Source: an uncultured Lachnospiraceae bacterium | GTDB taxonomy: Bacteria; Bacillota; Clostridia; Lachnospirales; Lachnospiraceae | DNA: 21,375 bases | Reading direction: 5' to 3' | Assembly: GCA_949051815.1 (NCBI GenBank) | Contig: CARQVR010000062.1 | Coordinates: 1 to 21,375, forward strand | Shown: one piece after another, positions 8,317 through 14,953 of the stretch | Numbering within the stretch: position 1 is the first letter of the stretch | Layout of the letters: every line of letters begins with the position of its first letter | Translations under genes and position numbers: made by a program | Notes under the pieces: generated by a model | Database searches by the model: none | Seen by the model: only the letters and a program-made list of their open reading frames with translations | Told to the model about the DNA's origin: nothing

Positions 8317-8832
8317 ATGTTTGAGAAGGGTGAACTGATCATGTGCGGCGGACATGGTGTTTGTCGCGTTATTGACATTACCGGAAATCCGATTGACCGG
8401 TCGGATTTAAAGAAAAAGTATTATGTGCTGGAGCCGGTTTTCGAGAAAGCCAGCACGATTTACACGCCTGTAGATAATGAAAAGATAATTATGCGCAGGA
8501 TTATGAACAGGGAAGAGGCCGAGAAGCTGATTGCGCAGATCACGGAGATCGACACCATGTGGATTCAGGAGGAGAAGCGCAGAGAGCAGACTTACAAGGA
8601 GGCGATCCGCACCTACGATTCCACGAGTCTGGTGCAGATTATAAAGACGCTGTATAAGCGGAAGCGGAGCCGGATTAACGAGGGTAAGAAGGTTCTTTCT
8701 TCTGATGAGCAGTATCTGCATAAGGCGGAGGAGCTTCTCTACAGTGAGATGTCTCTGGCCCTCTCCATACCGAAGGACGAGGTGGAAGCCTACATTGCCA
8801 GAGAGGTGGACAAGCAGAAAGTTACCGTATAA
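8317..8832 (+). CDS. CarD/CdnL-family transcriptional regulator
   Basis: A 171-residue protein with the N-terminal CarD/TRCF RNA-polymerase-interaction domain (MFEKGELIMCGGHGVCRVIDI, then YYVLEPV and STIYTPVDN) and a C-terminal helical, basic DNA-binding region (KRKRSRINEGKKVLSSDE). Family members bind the beta subunit of RNA polymerase and stabilise the open complex at promoters. The start is ATG 8317 with GGAGG at 8307-8311. A TTG at 8305 in the same frame is inside the ribosome site and is rejected. The gene is monocistronic, with its own promoter and a strong terminator. Lachnospiraceae often carry several short CarD paralogues, and which targets this one serves cannot be told. Confidence 0.88.
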   Translation: MFEKGELIMCGGHGVCRVIDITGNPIDRSDLKKKYYVLEPVFEKASTIYTPVDNEKIIMRRIMNREEAEKLIAQITEIDTMWIQEEKRREQTYKEAIRTYDSTSLVQIIKTLYKRKRSRINEGKKVLSSDEQYLHKAEELLYSEMSLALSIPKDEVEAYIAREVDKQKVTV

Positions 8833-8845
8833 AGATCAGGAAGCA

Positions 8846-8881
8846 GAAGGGCAGAAGACGAAAGTTTTCTGCTCTTTCTTT
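8846..8881 (+). terminator. Rho-independent terminator after the CarD-like gene
   Basis: A 14-pair stem (GAAGGGCAGAAGAC against GTTTTCTGCTCTTT, with G-U pairs) is capped by a GAAA tetraloop and followed by CTTT. It begins 13 bases after the stop codon. Confidence 0.85.
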
Positions 8882-8965
8882 ATGGGTGGCACCTTTTGGA
8901 GGGTGGCAGCGTGTTATAAGTAGAAGCTTCAAAAACGGTCCATGGATTGGGAAAGGTGAAAATTT

Positions 8966-9421
8966 ATGACAATAGAGGAAGTGGTGACAAAATACAGTCC
9001 CATGCTCTACAGGATCTGTGTGGTTATGCTCGGCAACGAAGCGGACGCGCAGGATGCGGTGCAGGACACGATCTGCAGGTACTTGGAATGTAAGAAAGAA
9101 TTTCGGGACGGGGAACATGAAAAGGCATGGCTGATCAGGGTAGCCCAAAACCGCTGCCGCGATATGCGGCGGTTTCAGATGAGACATCCGCAGGTAGCGA
9201 TTGATGAGATTACGGCGAGCTATGAAAATCCCGAATACAGTCAGGTGCTGGCGGAACTGGTAGCCCTGCCTCTTCCGGTAAAGGCGGCGGTGTATCTGCA
9301 TTATATAGAAGGATATAAAACCGCAGAGGTGTCGGAGATACTCGGAATTTCTGTCAATGCGGTAAAAAAGCGCTTGCAGAGAGGACGGAAGCTGCTGCGC
9401 CTGCGGCTGGAGGAAGAGTGA
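8966..9421 (+). CDS. ECF-type RNA polymerase sigma factor
   Basis: A 151-residue alternative sigma factor. Region 2 (about residues 10-70) includes the core-binding and -10-recognition segment with GNEADAQDAVQDT and HEKAWLIRVAQNRCRD. Region 4 (about 95-148) carries the -35-binding helix-turn-helix, GYKTAEVSEILGISVNAVKKRLQ split around the turn, followed by RGRKLLR. AAAGGTG at 8952-8958 sits seven bases before ATG 8966. The next gene starts 36 bases downstream and encodes a one-span membrane protein, the usual place for an anti-sigma factor. The expected regulon is an envelope or stress response that includes its own operon, but no clear self-type promoter was recognised upstream. Confidence 0.9.
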   Translation: MTIEEVVTKYSPMLYRICVVMLGNEADAQDAVQDTICRYLECKKEFRDGEHEKAWLIRVAQNRCRDMRRFQMRHPQVAIDEITASYENPEYSQVLAELVALPLPVKAAVYLHYIEGYKTAEVSEILGISVNAVKKRLQRGRKLLRLRLEEE

Positions 9422-9457
9422 TGTGCGCGGCTGCAGATTGCGCGGAGGAAGGGACGG

Positions 9458-10702
9458 ATGAAGATGAAAGGGAAGAGGAAGGGAGACGGGCATATGAATA
9501 TAACGGACTTGAAACATGCGGTGAACGGGATAGACTTTGAGGAAGAGAAACAGAGACAGATGATTCTGGAGATAGGGGCGAAGAAGAAAACGCACGGCTA
9601 TATGAGAACCCTGCGGCCAGCCGTAGCCGTGGCTGTCTGCATTGTGGCAGTAGGGATTCTCAGCGTACCCGTTCGGGCGGTGGTAAGTTCTCTGGTGCAG
9701 GAGAGGATGGAGAGTCTGCCGGAGGATGAAGTTGCACAGATTGCGGAGCAGATACAGAACCAGCAGACGGAGGCGAACAGTTCCACAAGAGAGTACACGG
9801 AGGGGGAAAAGGAGCGCAGGGGCAGCCTCTATGCGCAGTATCAGAACGGGCTTTTTCCGACGGGTGAACTGACAATGGTGGACAGTGAGGAGGAGGCAAA
9901 AGAGCATGAATTTTGTTTTCTGACGACTACGGGGGTCTTTTATCTGCCGGCGAACAGGGAATTGACGGACGAAGAGATTCTTCAAAAGATTGACTTTGAG
10001 AGAAAGCAGGACTATGCCTTGCAGGAGCAGAACGCCGAAGAAATTGCCCGGAGAAAGGCGGCGGAGAAAGAGCAGATCAAAGAGGTGGTTGCATCCGGCG
10101 GCATTACGGAAGAGCAGGCGGTGGAGACTGCGACAGGATATTTGCAGCAGGTGTTCGGGCTTGACGGGAGCGGCATGGAGTTAAATCACTATTATAATGA
10201 GTCTGCTGTGGAACCGGTAATCGATGCAAACACATACTGCGTGAACTGGAGCGATTATGGAAATTACCGATATTATTATTTCCATATTGACGCGCTGGAC
10301 GGCACATTGCGTTCCCTGTCGTACAGCCACGATATCCAGGAAGCCGAGGCGGTCAGGCCCGCTGTTTCAGAGGCGTCGGGAAAAATTGCCAATATCAAGA
10401 GACAGGCGCAGGACTTTTTGGAGGAAAAGCTGAAAATCCGGGGAAGCTATAAAGAAGTGAAGAGTTATTACAGGGTGAACGTTACGGATAAAACGGTGAG
10501 CAGGCTGGTTGACGTACTGTTTGTCGAAGAGGACGGCACAGCGTATCTGGTGGCGTGCAGATGGAACGGGGAAGCGGACGATTTTTCGGTGACGACGAAG
10601 GAGGACTATGAGAAGCAGCTTCGGGAAGAGGTGAGACTAAATATGTATTATTATGAAACAAGGGAAGAAAGAGAAGTAGAGATTGAGATCGTGGAAAACT
10701 AA
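9458..10702 (+). CDS. Single-span membrane protein, probable anti-sigma factor with PepSY-like external domain
   Basis: A protein of 414 residues, or 402 if it starts at ATG 9494. A short charged cytoplasmic segment is followed by one membrane span (about residues 53-75 of the longer form, VAVAVCIVAVGILSVPV). A large, mostly acidic external region follows, with coiled-coil-like Glu/Gln-rich stretches near 85-105 and 190-215. A later part (EEQAVETATGYLQQVFGL ... DALDGTLRSLSYS) resembles PepSY/YcdB-type repeats. Position after an ECF sigma gene and in-out topology suggest it holds the sigma factor at the membrane and senses an external signal. No zinc-binding HxxxCxxC motif is present, so it is not a ZAS-type anti-sigma. 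GGAGG at 9444-9448 supports 9458 and GGGAG at 9481-9485 supports 9494. Confidence 0.7.
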   Translation: MKMKGKRKGDGHMNITDLKHAVNGIDFEEEKQRQMILEIGAKKKTHGYMRTLRPAVAVAVCIVAVGILSVPVRAVVSSLVQERMESLPEDEVAQIAEQIQNQQTEANSSTREYTEGEKERRGSLYAQYQNGLFPTGELTMVDSEEEAKEHEFCFLTTTGVFYLPANRELTDEEILQKIDFERKQDYALQEQNAEEIARRKAAEKEQIKEVVASGGITEEQAVETATGYLQQVFGLDGSGMELNHYYNESAVEPVIDANTYCVNWSDYGNYRYYYFHIDALDGTLRSLSYSHDIQEAEAVRPAVSEASGKIANIKRQAQDFLEEKLKIRGSYKEVKSYYRVNVTDKTVSRLVDVLFVEEDGTAYLVACRWNGEADDFSVTTKEDYEKQLREEVRLNMYYYETREEREVEIEIVEN

Positions 10703-10721
10703 AAAGGCAGATGGCATAAAG

Positions 10722-10749
10722 AAACCGGGTGCTTGTACACCCGGTTTTT
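10722..10749 (+). terminator. Bidirectional terminator between convergent genes
   Basis: AAACCGGGTG and CACCCGGTTT form a perfect 10-base stem around CTTGTA. A T-tract follows on the plus strand, and a T-rich TTTCTTTA follows on the minus strand. It ends both the sigma/anti-sigma operon and the convergent ComFB gene. Confidence 0.9.
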
Positions 10750-10769
10750 GGCTTATGGGCCGGATCAAG

Positions 10770-11039
10770 TCAGTCGTGCTGCGGATGCGAGCCGATTTTA
10801 TTGATCGCGGACATCACGGTAGCCAGAATTTCCACCTCAGCCTGCGGCTGATAGTTGTTTAATTTCTGGAAAAGTGCGCCGGTATCTGTACGCACATACT
10901 GGGGCGAAAGTCTGTTCAAGGCATAGGACATCATGTCCAACTTGCAGTTATCACACGAACAGACCTGAGGCATCGTGGGCAGCAGTTTCTTTAACTGGTA
11001 TTCCACGGCATCCTCCATGATATTTTTTAAGCCTTCCAT
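10770..11039 (-). CDS. comFB: ComFB-family late competence protein
   Basis: An 89-residue cytoplasmic protein recognised by N-terminal MEDAVEYQL, a CxCxxC cluster (C27, C29, C32) followed by LDMMSYALNRLSPQYV, and a short tail. The cysteines are the known metal-binding signature of ComFB. In Bacillus subtilis the gene lies within the comF operon, but here it stands alone, away from comFA and comFC. Recent reports describe ComFB-like proteins as cyclic dinucleotide receptors, so a signalling role rather than DNA uptake is possible. On the minus strand AGGGAGG (plus 11046-11052) precedes the ATG at 11037-11039 at good spacing. It is transcribed divergently from the metal exporter gene and ends at the shared terminator. 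Confidence 0.88.
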   Translation of the reverse strand: MEGLKNIMEDAVEYQLKKLLPTMPQVCSCDNCKLDMMSYALNRLSPQYVRTDTGALFQKLNNYQPQAEVEILATVMSAINKIGSHPQHD

Positions 11040-11071
11040 TCCGAACCTCCCTCATTAAGATACACAATTCT

Positions 11072-11100
11072 ATACTAGTACATTTTCCCCAAAGAATCAA
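11072..11100 (-). promoter_or_regulatory. Promoter of the ComFB gene
   Basis: On the minus strand TTGATT (plus 11095-11100) is separated by 17 bases from TAGTAT (plus 11072-11077). Transcription would start about 25 bases before the start codon. Confidence 0.5.
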
Positions 11101-11166
11101 TTACTATTTCGCGGAAAATTGGTGAAAAGAGAAGAAATAACAGTTTTTGTGCAAAATTACCCGCAC

Positions 11167-11194
11167 TTGCTTTTTTTTCAAAGAATGGTATTAT
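11167..11194 (+). promoter_or_regulatory. Probable promoter of the metal exporter gene
   Basis: TTGCTT (11167-11172) and TATTAT (11189-11194) are 16 bases apart, giving a leader of about 60 bases. I saw no yybP-ykoY-like manganese riboswitch in this short leader. Confidence 0.45.
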
Positions 11195-11258
11195 AGATTC
11201 GGTAACTTTCGCTATGCCTTTGAAGTGCGGCATAAACAATATGGAGGAAAGAGCAAAA

Positions 11259-12101
11259 ATGATTTTGGATATGCTATATGATACTGGTATAGACGGCCTC
11301 AGGCTTTTGCCGTTTCTTTTTCTGACCTATCTGGCAATGGAGTGTCTGGAGCATTGGACAGGAGGGAAAATGCAGGCGGTTGTCAGAAAATCGGGAAAGG
11401 CAGGGCCGGCGATCGGCGGGCTTCTGGGCGTCTTTCCCCAGTGCGGGTTTTCTGCGGCGGCGGCGAATCTCTATGCGGGCAGAATCGTTACGGTGGGAAC
11501 TCTGATTGCCGTGTTTTTATCTACCTCCGATGAAATGATTCCTGTTATGATCTCCGGAAATGCAGGCATTCCCATGATCGGCAAAATTCTTCTGGTAAAA
11601 GTGCTTTTTGCGATTGCGGCAGGATTTCTTGTAGACGCACTGTTTCGCGGGAAGGAAGAACCGCAGATTGAACATCTGTGCGAGCGGCAGCACTGTCATT
11701 GTGAGAGGGGCATCTGGCGGTCGGCCTTTAGCCATACCTGGAGAATCTTCTTATATATAATAGTGGTTTCTCTGGTTTTAAATTTTGCCATTGCCCTGAT
11801 CGGGGAGGAGACCCTTTCGGCGGTTGTCATGAATAAGCCGGCGCTTGGCCTGTTCGTGTCGGCTCTTGTGGGCATGATTCCGAACTGCGCTTCCTCTGTC
11901 GTACTCACGCAGCTTTATCTGGGCGGTGTACTGAGTGCGGGTGCGCTGATGGCGGGACTTTTATCGGGTTCCGGCGTAGGGTTTCTGGTGCTGCTGCGGG
12001 TAAATGAAGACGGCAGGGAAAGCCTGCGGATATTCGGGCTTTTGTATGTGCTTGGCGTGGTTGGCGGCGCCCTGATACAGTTTTTGGGTGTGCGGTTTTG
12101 A
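11259..12101 (+). CDS. Putative manganese/heavy-metal exporter, ArsP_2-like (10-TM family)
   Basis: A 280-residue integral membrane protein of the family annotated as putative 10TM heavy-metal exporter or putative manganese transporter. It has an internal two-fold repeat. Each half carries G-x-x-P-x-C followed by S and LYxGxxxxxGxLxAxxLS: GVFPQCGFS in the first half, GMIPNCASS in the second. The proline-cysteine pairs are likely in the metal path. Between the halves is a Cys/His-rich cytoplasmic loop (HLCERQHCHCERG) suited to binding metal. The start is ATG 11259 with GGAGGAAAG from 11243. The frame is open to ATG 11214, but that upstream stretch includes the ribosome site. The gene stands alone. 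The metal is inferred only from family naming. Confidence 0.8.
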   Translation: MILDMLYDTGIDGLRLLPFLFLTYLAMECLEHWTGGKMQAVVRKSGKAGPAIGGLLGVFPQCGFSAAAANLYAGRIVTVGTLIAVFLSTSDEMIPVMISGNAGIPMIGKILLVKVLFAIAAGFLVDALFRGKEEPQIEHLCERQHCHCERGIWRSAFSHTWRIFLYIIVVSLVLNFAIALIGEETLSAVVMNKPALGLFVSALVGMIPNCASSVVLTQLYLGGVLSAGALMAGLLSGSGVGFLVLLRVNEDGRESLRIFGLLYVLGVVGGALIQFLGVRF

Positions 12102-12133
12102 TGCGGCGCGCCTGCGCAGTGTGAATCATAATA

Positions 12134-12190
12134 CGGCATGGAAAACGGAGCGGCCCGCCGTGTCCGCGCACGGTTTTGTGCAACATGCCG
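12134..12190 (+). other. GC-rich inverted repeat after the metal exporter gene
   Basis: CGGCATG (12134-12140) and CATGCCG (12184-12190) are perfect inverse copies, 43 bases apart, with a smaller CGG/CCG stem inside. There is no T-tract, so this is not a standard terminator. It may be a folded 3' end of the exporter mRNA or an unrelated binding site. Confidence 0.35.
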
Positions 12191-12248
12191 CAACAGCCTG
12201 CCCTGCCTGTTCTTTTCCTGTACAACATATCTGATTTAACTTCTTCTT

Positions 12249-12304
12249 ATTCCCCCAAAACTCTAAAATTGCATAAAAATCCCCCCATAAAACAAAAATC
12301 CCCC
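12249..12304 (+). repeat. C-rich direct repeats upstream of the sugar transporter promoter
   Basis: AAAAATCCCCC occurs at 12275-12285 and 12294-12304, 19 bases apart. A related ATTCCCCCAAAA lies at about 12249-12260. They sit just upstream of the promoter of the sugar ABC operon and could be regulator sites, for example for the YesN-type regulator encoded downstream. No known consensus was recognised. Confidence 0.35.
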
Positions 12305-12327
12305 ACCCTTTTGCAAAAACAGGATTC

Positions 12328-12336
12328 TGCTATACT
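12328..12336 (+). promoter_or_regulatory. Extended -10 promoter of the sugar ABC transporter operon
   Basis: TGC-TATACT (12328-12336) is an extended -10 element. TTGCAA at 12311-12316 is only 14 bases upstream, too close for a normal -35, so the promoter may need an activator bound at the C-rich repeats. The leader is about 25 bases. Confidence 0.5.
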
Positions 12337-12367
12337 GAAAATATAGAAGGGAACAGGGGGTTAGAGC

Positions 12368-13897
12368 ATGAATGAAGTAATCGTCTCCATGGAAAACATA
12401 TGTAAAACATTTCCAGGCGTAAAAGCGTTAGATCATGTTAATTTTGAATTACGCTCAGGGGAAGTCATGGCGCTTCTGGGAGAAAACGGGGCGGGTAAAT
12501 CCACGCTGATGAAGGTTTTGAGCGGCGTTTACACGCGGGATGAAGGTTCCTTGAAAATATTCGGGAAGGAATACGGGGATCTGATGCCAAAGCAGGCGCA
12601 GGAAGTGGGCGTGGCGATCATCCATCAGGAACTGAATATGTGCCGCCATCTCTCGGTGGCTGAAAATATGTTTCTGGGGCGTGAGATCAGCGGCCGTTTC
12701 GCGCTGAATAATGCGAAGATGGAGCAGGAGGCCAAACGGATTCTGGACGACCTGAAAATAGACATTGATCCGAAGGAAACCGTGGGCGATCTGCCGGTGT
12801 CGAAACAGCAGATGGTGGAGATCGCAAAAGCACTTTCGATCAATGCGAAGATACTGATTATGGACGAACCGACCTCTTCGCTGACGGCCAGAGAGATCGA
12901 AGACCTCTTTCGTATCATTAAGAAGCTGAAATCCGAGGGAAAAGGCATCGTCTACATATCCCATCGTCTGGAGGAGCTGCAGCATATCGTGGACAGGGTG
13001 ACCATCATGCGGGACGGTCAGTATATTACCAGCATGAATTTCGGGGACGTTTCCATGGAGCAGATCATCAGCCATATGGTTGGCCGGGAGATCAAGGAAA
13101 AATTCCCGCGCGTAGAATGCCAGAAAGGGAAGAAAGTGTTCGAGGTGAAAAACCTGAACGCCGGAAGGATGGTGCGCAATATCAACTTCTCGGTTTACGA
13201 GGGAGAAATCGTAGGCTTTGCAGGGCTGATGGGCGCAGGACGGACGGAAACGACCCGGGCTATTTTCGGGGTAGACCCGAAAGAGAGCGGCGAAATATAT
13301 GTGGATGACAGGAAAATAGAGATAAAGTGCCCGATGGACGCGATCAGAAACGGCGTTGTGCTTGCACCGGAGGATCGGAAAAAGGACGGCCTGTGCACGA
13401 AACTGAGCATCCGCCACAACCTGACGCTGCCGAATCTGGATATTGTATGCAATAAGCTTGGCGTGGTGGACAGCAAAAAGGAGGAGGCGCTGTGCGACAA
13501 AGCGGTGGTTGATCTGAAAATCAAGGCGCCGAACGTGGAAGTGGATTCCGGCAATCTCTCCGGCGGAAACCAGCAGAAGGTAGTGGTCGGTAAGTGGCTG
13601 GCGAGGGATTCCAGAGTGGTTATCTTCGATGAGCCGACGAGAGGTATCGACGTAGGAGCCAAGGTAGAGATTTATAACCTGATGAACGAATTAAAAAAAC
13701 AGGGAATTGCCGTGATGTTTGTCTCCTCGGAGATGCCGGAGGTTATGGGAATTGCGGACCGGATCATTGTCATGTGTGACGGCAGGATTACGGGAGAAGT
13801 CATGGCAAGGGATACGACGCAGAATGAAATCCTGACGTTGGCAACCACCTTTGAGGATAAGAAAATTAGCAGCCAAAGCGGCAAGGAGGAAGTATAA
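12368..13897 (+). CDS. Sugar ABC transporter ATP-binding protein, RbsA/MglA type (two ATPase domains)
   Basis: A 509-residue cytoplasmic double ATPase that energises sugar uptake through the permease encoded next. Domain 1 has Walker A GENGAGKST at 38-46, a relaxed signature LPVSKQQ starting at 142, and Walker B D166/E167. Domain 2 has the family's variant P-loop GLMGAGRTE at 286-294, a full signature LSGGNQQ at 397-403 and Walker B D421/E422. One canonical and one variant P-loop is normal for RbsA, MglA and XylG. An AGGGGG site precedes ATG 12368. Only one base separates its stop from the permease start, so translation is coupled. It is the intact counterpart of the degenerate homologue at 19777-21252. 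The exact sugar cannot be deduced. Confidence 0.93.
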   Translation: MNEVIVSMENICKTFPGVKALDHVNFELRSGEVMALLGENGAGKSTLMKVLSGVYTRDEGSLKIFGKEYGDLMPKQAQEVGVAIIHQELNMCRHLSVAENMFLGREISGRFALNNAKMEQEAKRILDDLKIDIDPKETVGDLPVSKQQMVEIAKALSINAKILIMDEPTSSLTAREIEDLFRIIKKLKSEGKGIVYISHRLEELQHIVDRVTIMRDGQYITSMNFGDVSMEQIISHMVGREIKEKFPRVECQKGKKVFEVKNLNAGRMVRNINFSVYEGEIVGFAGLMGAGRTETTRAIFGVDPKESGEIYVDDRKIEIKCPMDAIRNGVVLAPEDRKKDGLCTKLSIRHNLTLPNLDIVCNKLGVVDSKKEEALCDKAVVDLKIKAPNVEVDSGNLSGGNQQKVVVGKWLARDSRVVIFDEPTRGIDVGAKVEIYNLMNELKKQGIAVMFVSSEMPEVMGIADRIIVMCDGRITGEVMARDTTQNEILTLATTFEDKKISSQSGKEEV

Positions 13898-13898
13898 G

Positions 13899-14909
13899 AT
13901 GAATAACAAAAGCCCCATCAAAAAGCTTCTGGCAGTCAAGGGCATGGGAGCGGCGCTTACCGCTTTCGTCGGACTGATTATTATTTACATAGCGTTTGGA
14001 CTGATCAATCAGGCCGTTTTTTCCAGCAACAATATTCTGAATCTGCTGCGTTCCATGTCAAAATACCTGCTGATCGGTATTGCGCAGAGTTATGTGCTTA
14101 TTACGGGAAACATTGACCTTTCCATCGGTTCCATGGTGGCGATGAGCGCCATGATCTCGGCGACGCTTATGACGCTTGGCACCAATCCGTTTCTGGCGGT
14201 TACGGTGGCGCTGGCATGTTGTCTGGTGATCGGTGTGATCAACGGTATGCTGGTAGGAAAGTTTAAGCTGCCGCCCTTTATCGCTACGCTCGGCACGATG
14301 TTTGTGGGACGCGGTATCGCATACATGGTGAACAACAACCGCAACACGGACGCCATCGCTACCGGCGTTGGCAAGGAGACCGGCGATGCGTTCCAGAACT
14401 TCTTCTACTACGGAACTACCGCGGGTATCTATAACACCTTCTGGATTGCGATTATCATGTTTGTTATTTTCTTCTTCCTGCTGTCAAAGACAAGGACGGG
14501 AAGACATATATACGCCATCGGTTCCAATATTGATGCGGCGAAGCTCTCCGGCGTAAACGTGGTGGCGACCACCACAAAGACCTATCTGGTCAGCGCGGTG
14601 TGTTCCTGGGTGGTAGGACTGATCCTGTGCGCACAGGCGGGCATGGGCAATATGGAAGCCGGAAACATGTACGAGATGTACGGTGTGGCGGCAGGCGTAA
14701 TCGGCGGTGTATCGCCTTTGGGCGGCACGGGTATTCTGCTGGGCACGCTGGCCGGTTCCGCGGTATGGCAGACACTGGAGAACGGTCTTAATATGATCGG
14801 CGCGCAGGTGGGTATCCAGCGTCTCGTAATCGGTATTATCGTAGTGGTGGCGGTACTTCTGGATATCGTACTCAGAAGTGGACAGTTCACGAAAAAGAAA
14901 AAGGGCTAA
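13899..14909 (+). CDS. Sugar ABC transporter permease, RbsC/MglC type
   Basis: A 336-residue integral membrane protein with roughly eight to ten hydrophobic segments. It carries the RbsC-family hallmarks GNIDLSIGSMVA in the first half and AIGSNIDAAKLSGVNV, the cytoplasmic coupling loop that docks on the ATPase. It should form a homodimer and accept substrate from the lipoprotein encoded next. ATG 13899 has AGGAGG at 13884-13889. The frame is open to 13851, but that part overlaps the ATPase gene. Order is ATPase, permease, binding protein. No second permease gene is present, so this permease may also be the partner of the pseudo-ATPase encoded downstream. Confidence 0.93.
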   Translation: MNNKSPIKKLLAVKGMGAALTAFVGLIIIYIAFGLINQAVFSSNNILNLLRSMSKYLLIGIAQSYVLITGNIDLSIGSMVAMSAMISATLMTLGTNPFLAVTVALACCLVIGVINGMLVGKFKLPPFIATLGTMFVGRGIAYMVNNNRNTDAIATGVGKETGDAFQNFFYYGTTAGIYNTFWIAIIMFVIFFFLLSKTRTGRHIYAIGSNIDAAKLSGVNVVATTTKTYLVSAVCSWVVGLILCAQAGMGNMEAGNMYEMYGVAAGVIGGVSPLGGTGILLGTLAGSAVWQTLENGLNMIGAQVGIQRLVIGIIVVVAVLLDIVLRSGQFTKKKKG

Positions 14910-14953
14910 AACCGCGCAGGCGGATAGCGATAGATCAAAAAGGAGGATAAGGT

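Noticed and set aside
8822..9985. Long open frame on the minus strand (387 codons) across the sigma factor region
   Set aside because: It runs antisense to the terminator, the sigma gene and part of the anti-sigma gene, and shows no domain or ribosome site of note.
11195..11258. Manganese riboswitch (yybP-ykoY) before the metal exporter gene
   Set aside because: The leader is only about 60 bases and lacks the conserved loops or a terminator stem.
12455..13417. Open frame on the minus strand (320 codons) opposite the RbsA-type ATPase
   Set aside because: It is antisense to a strongly conserved gene and has no family features.
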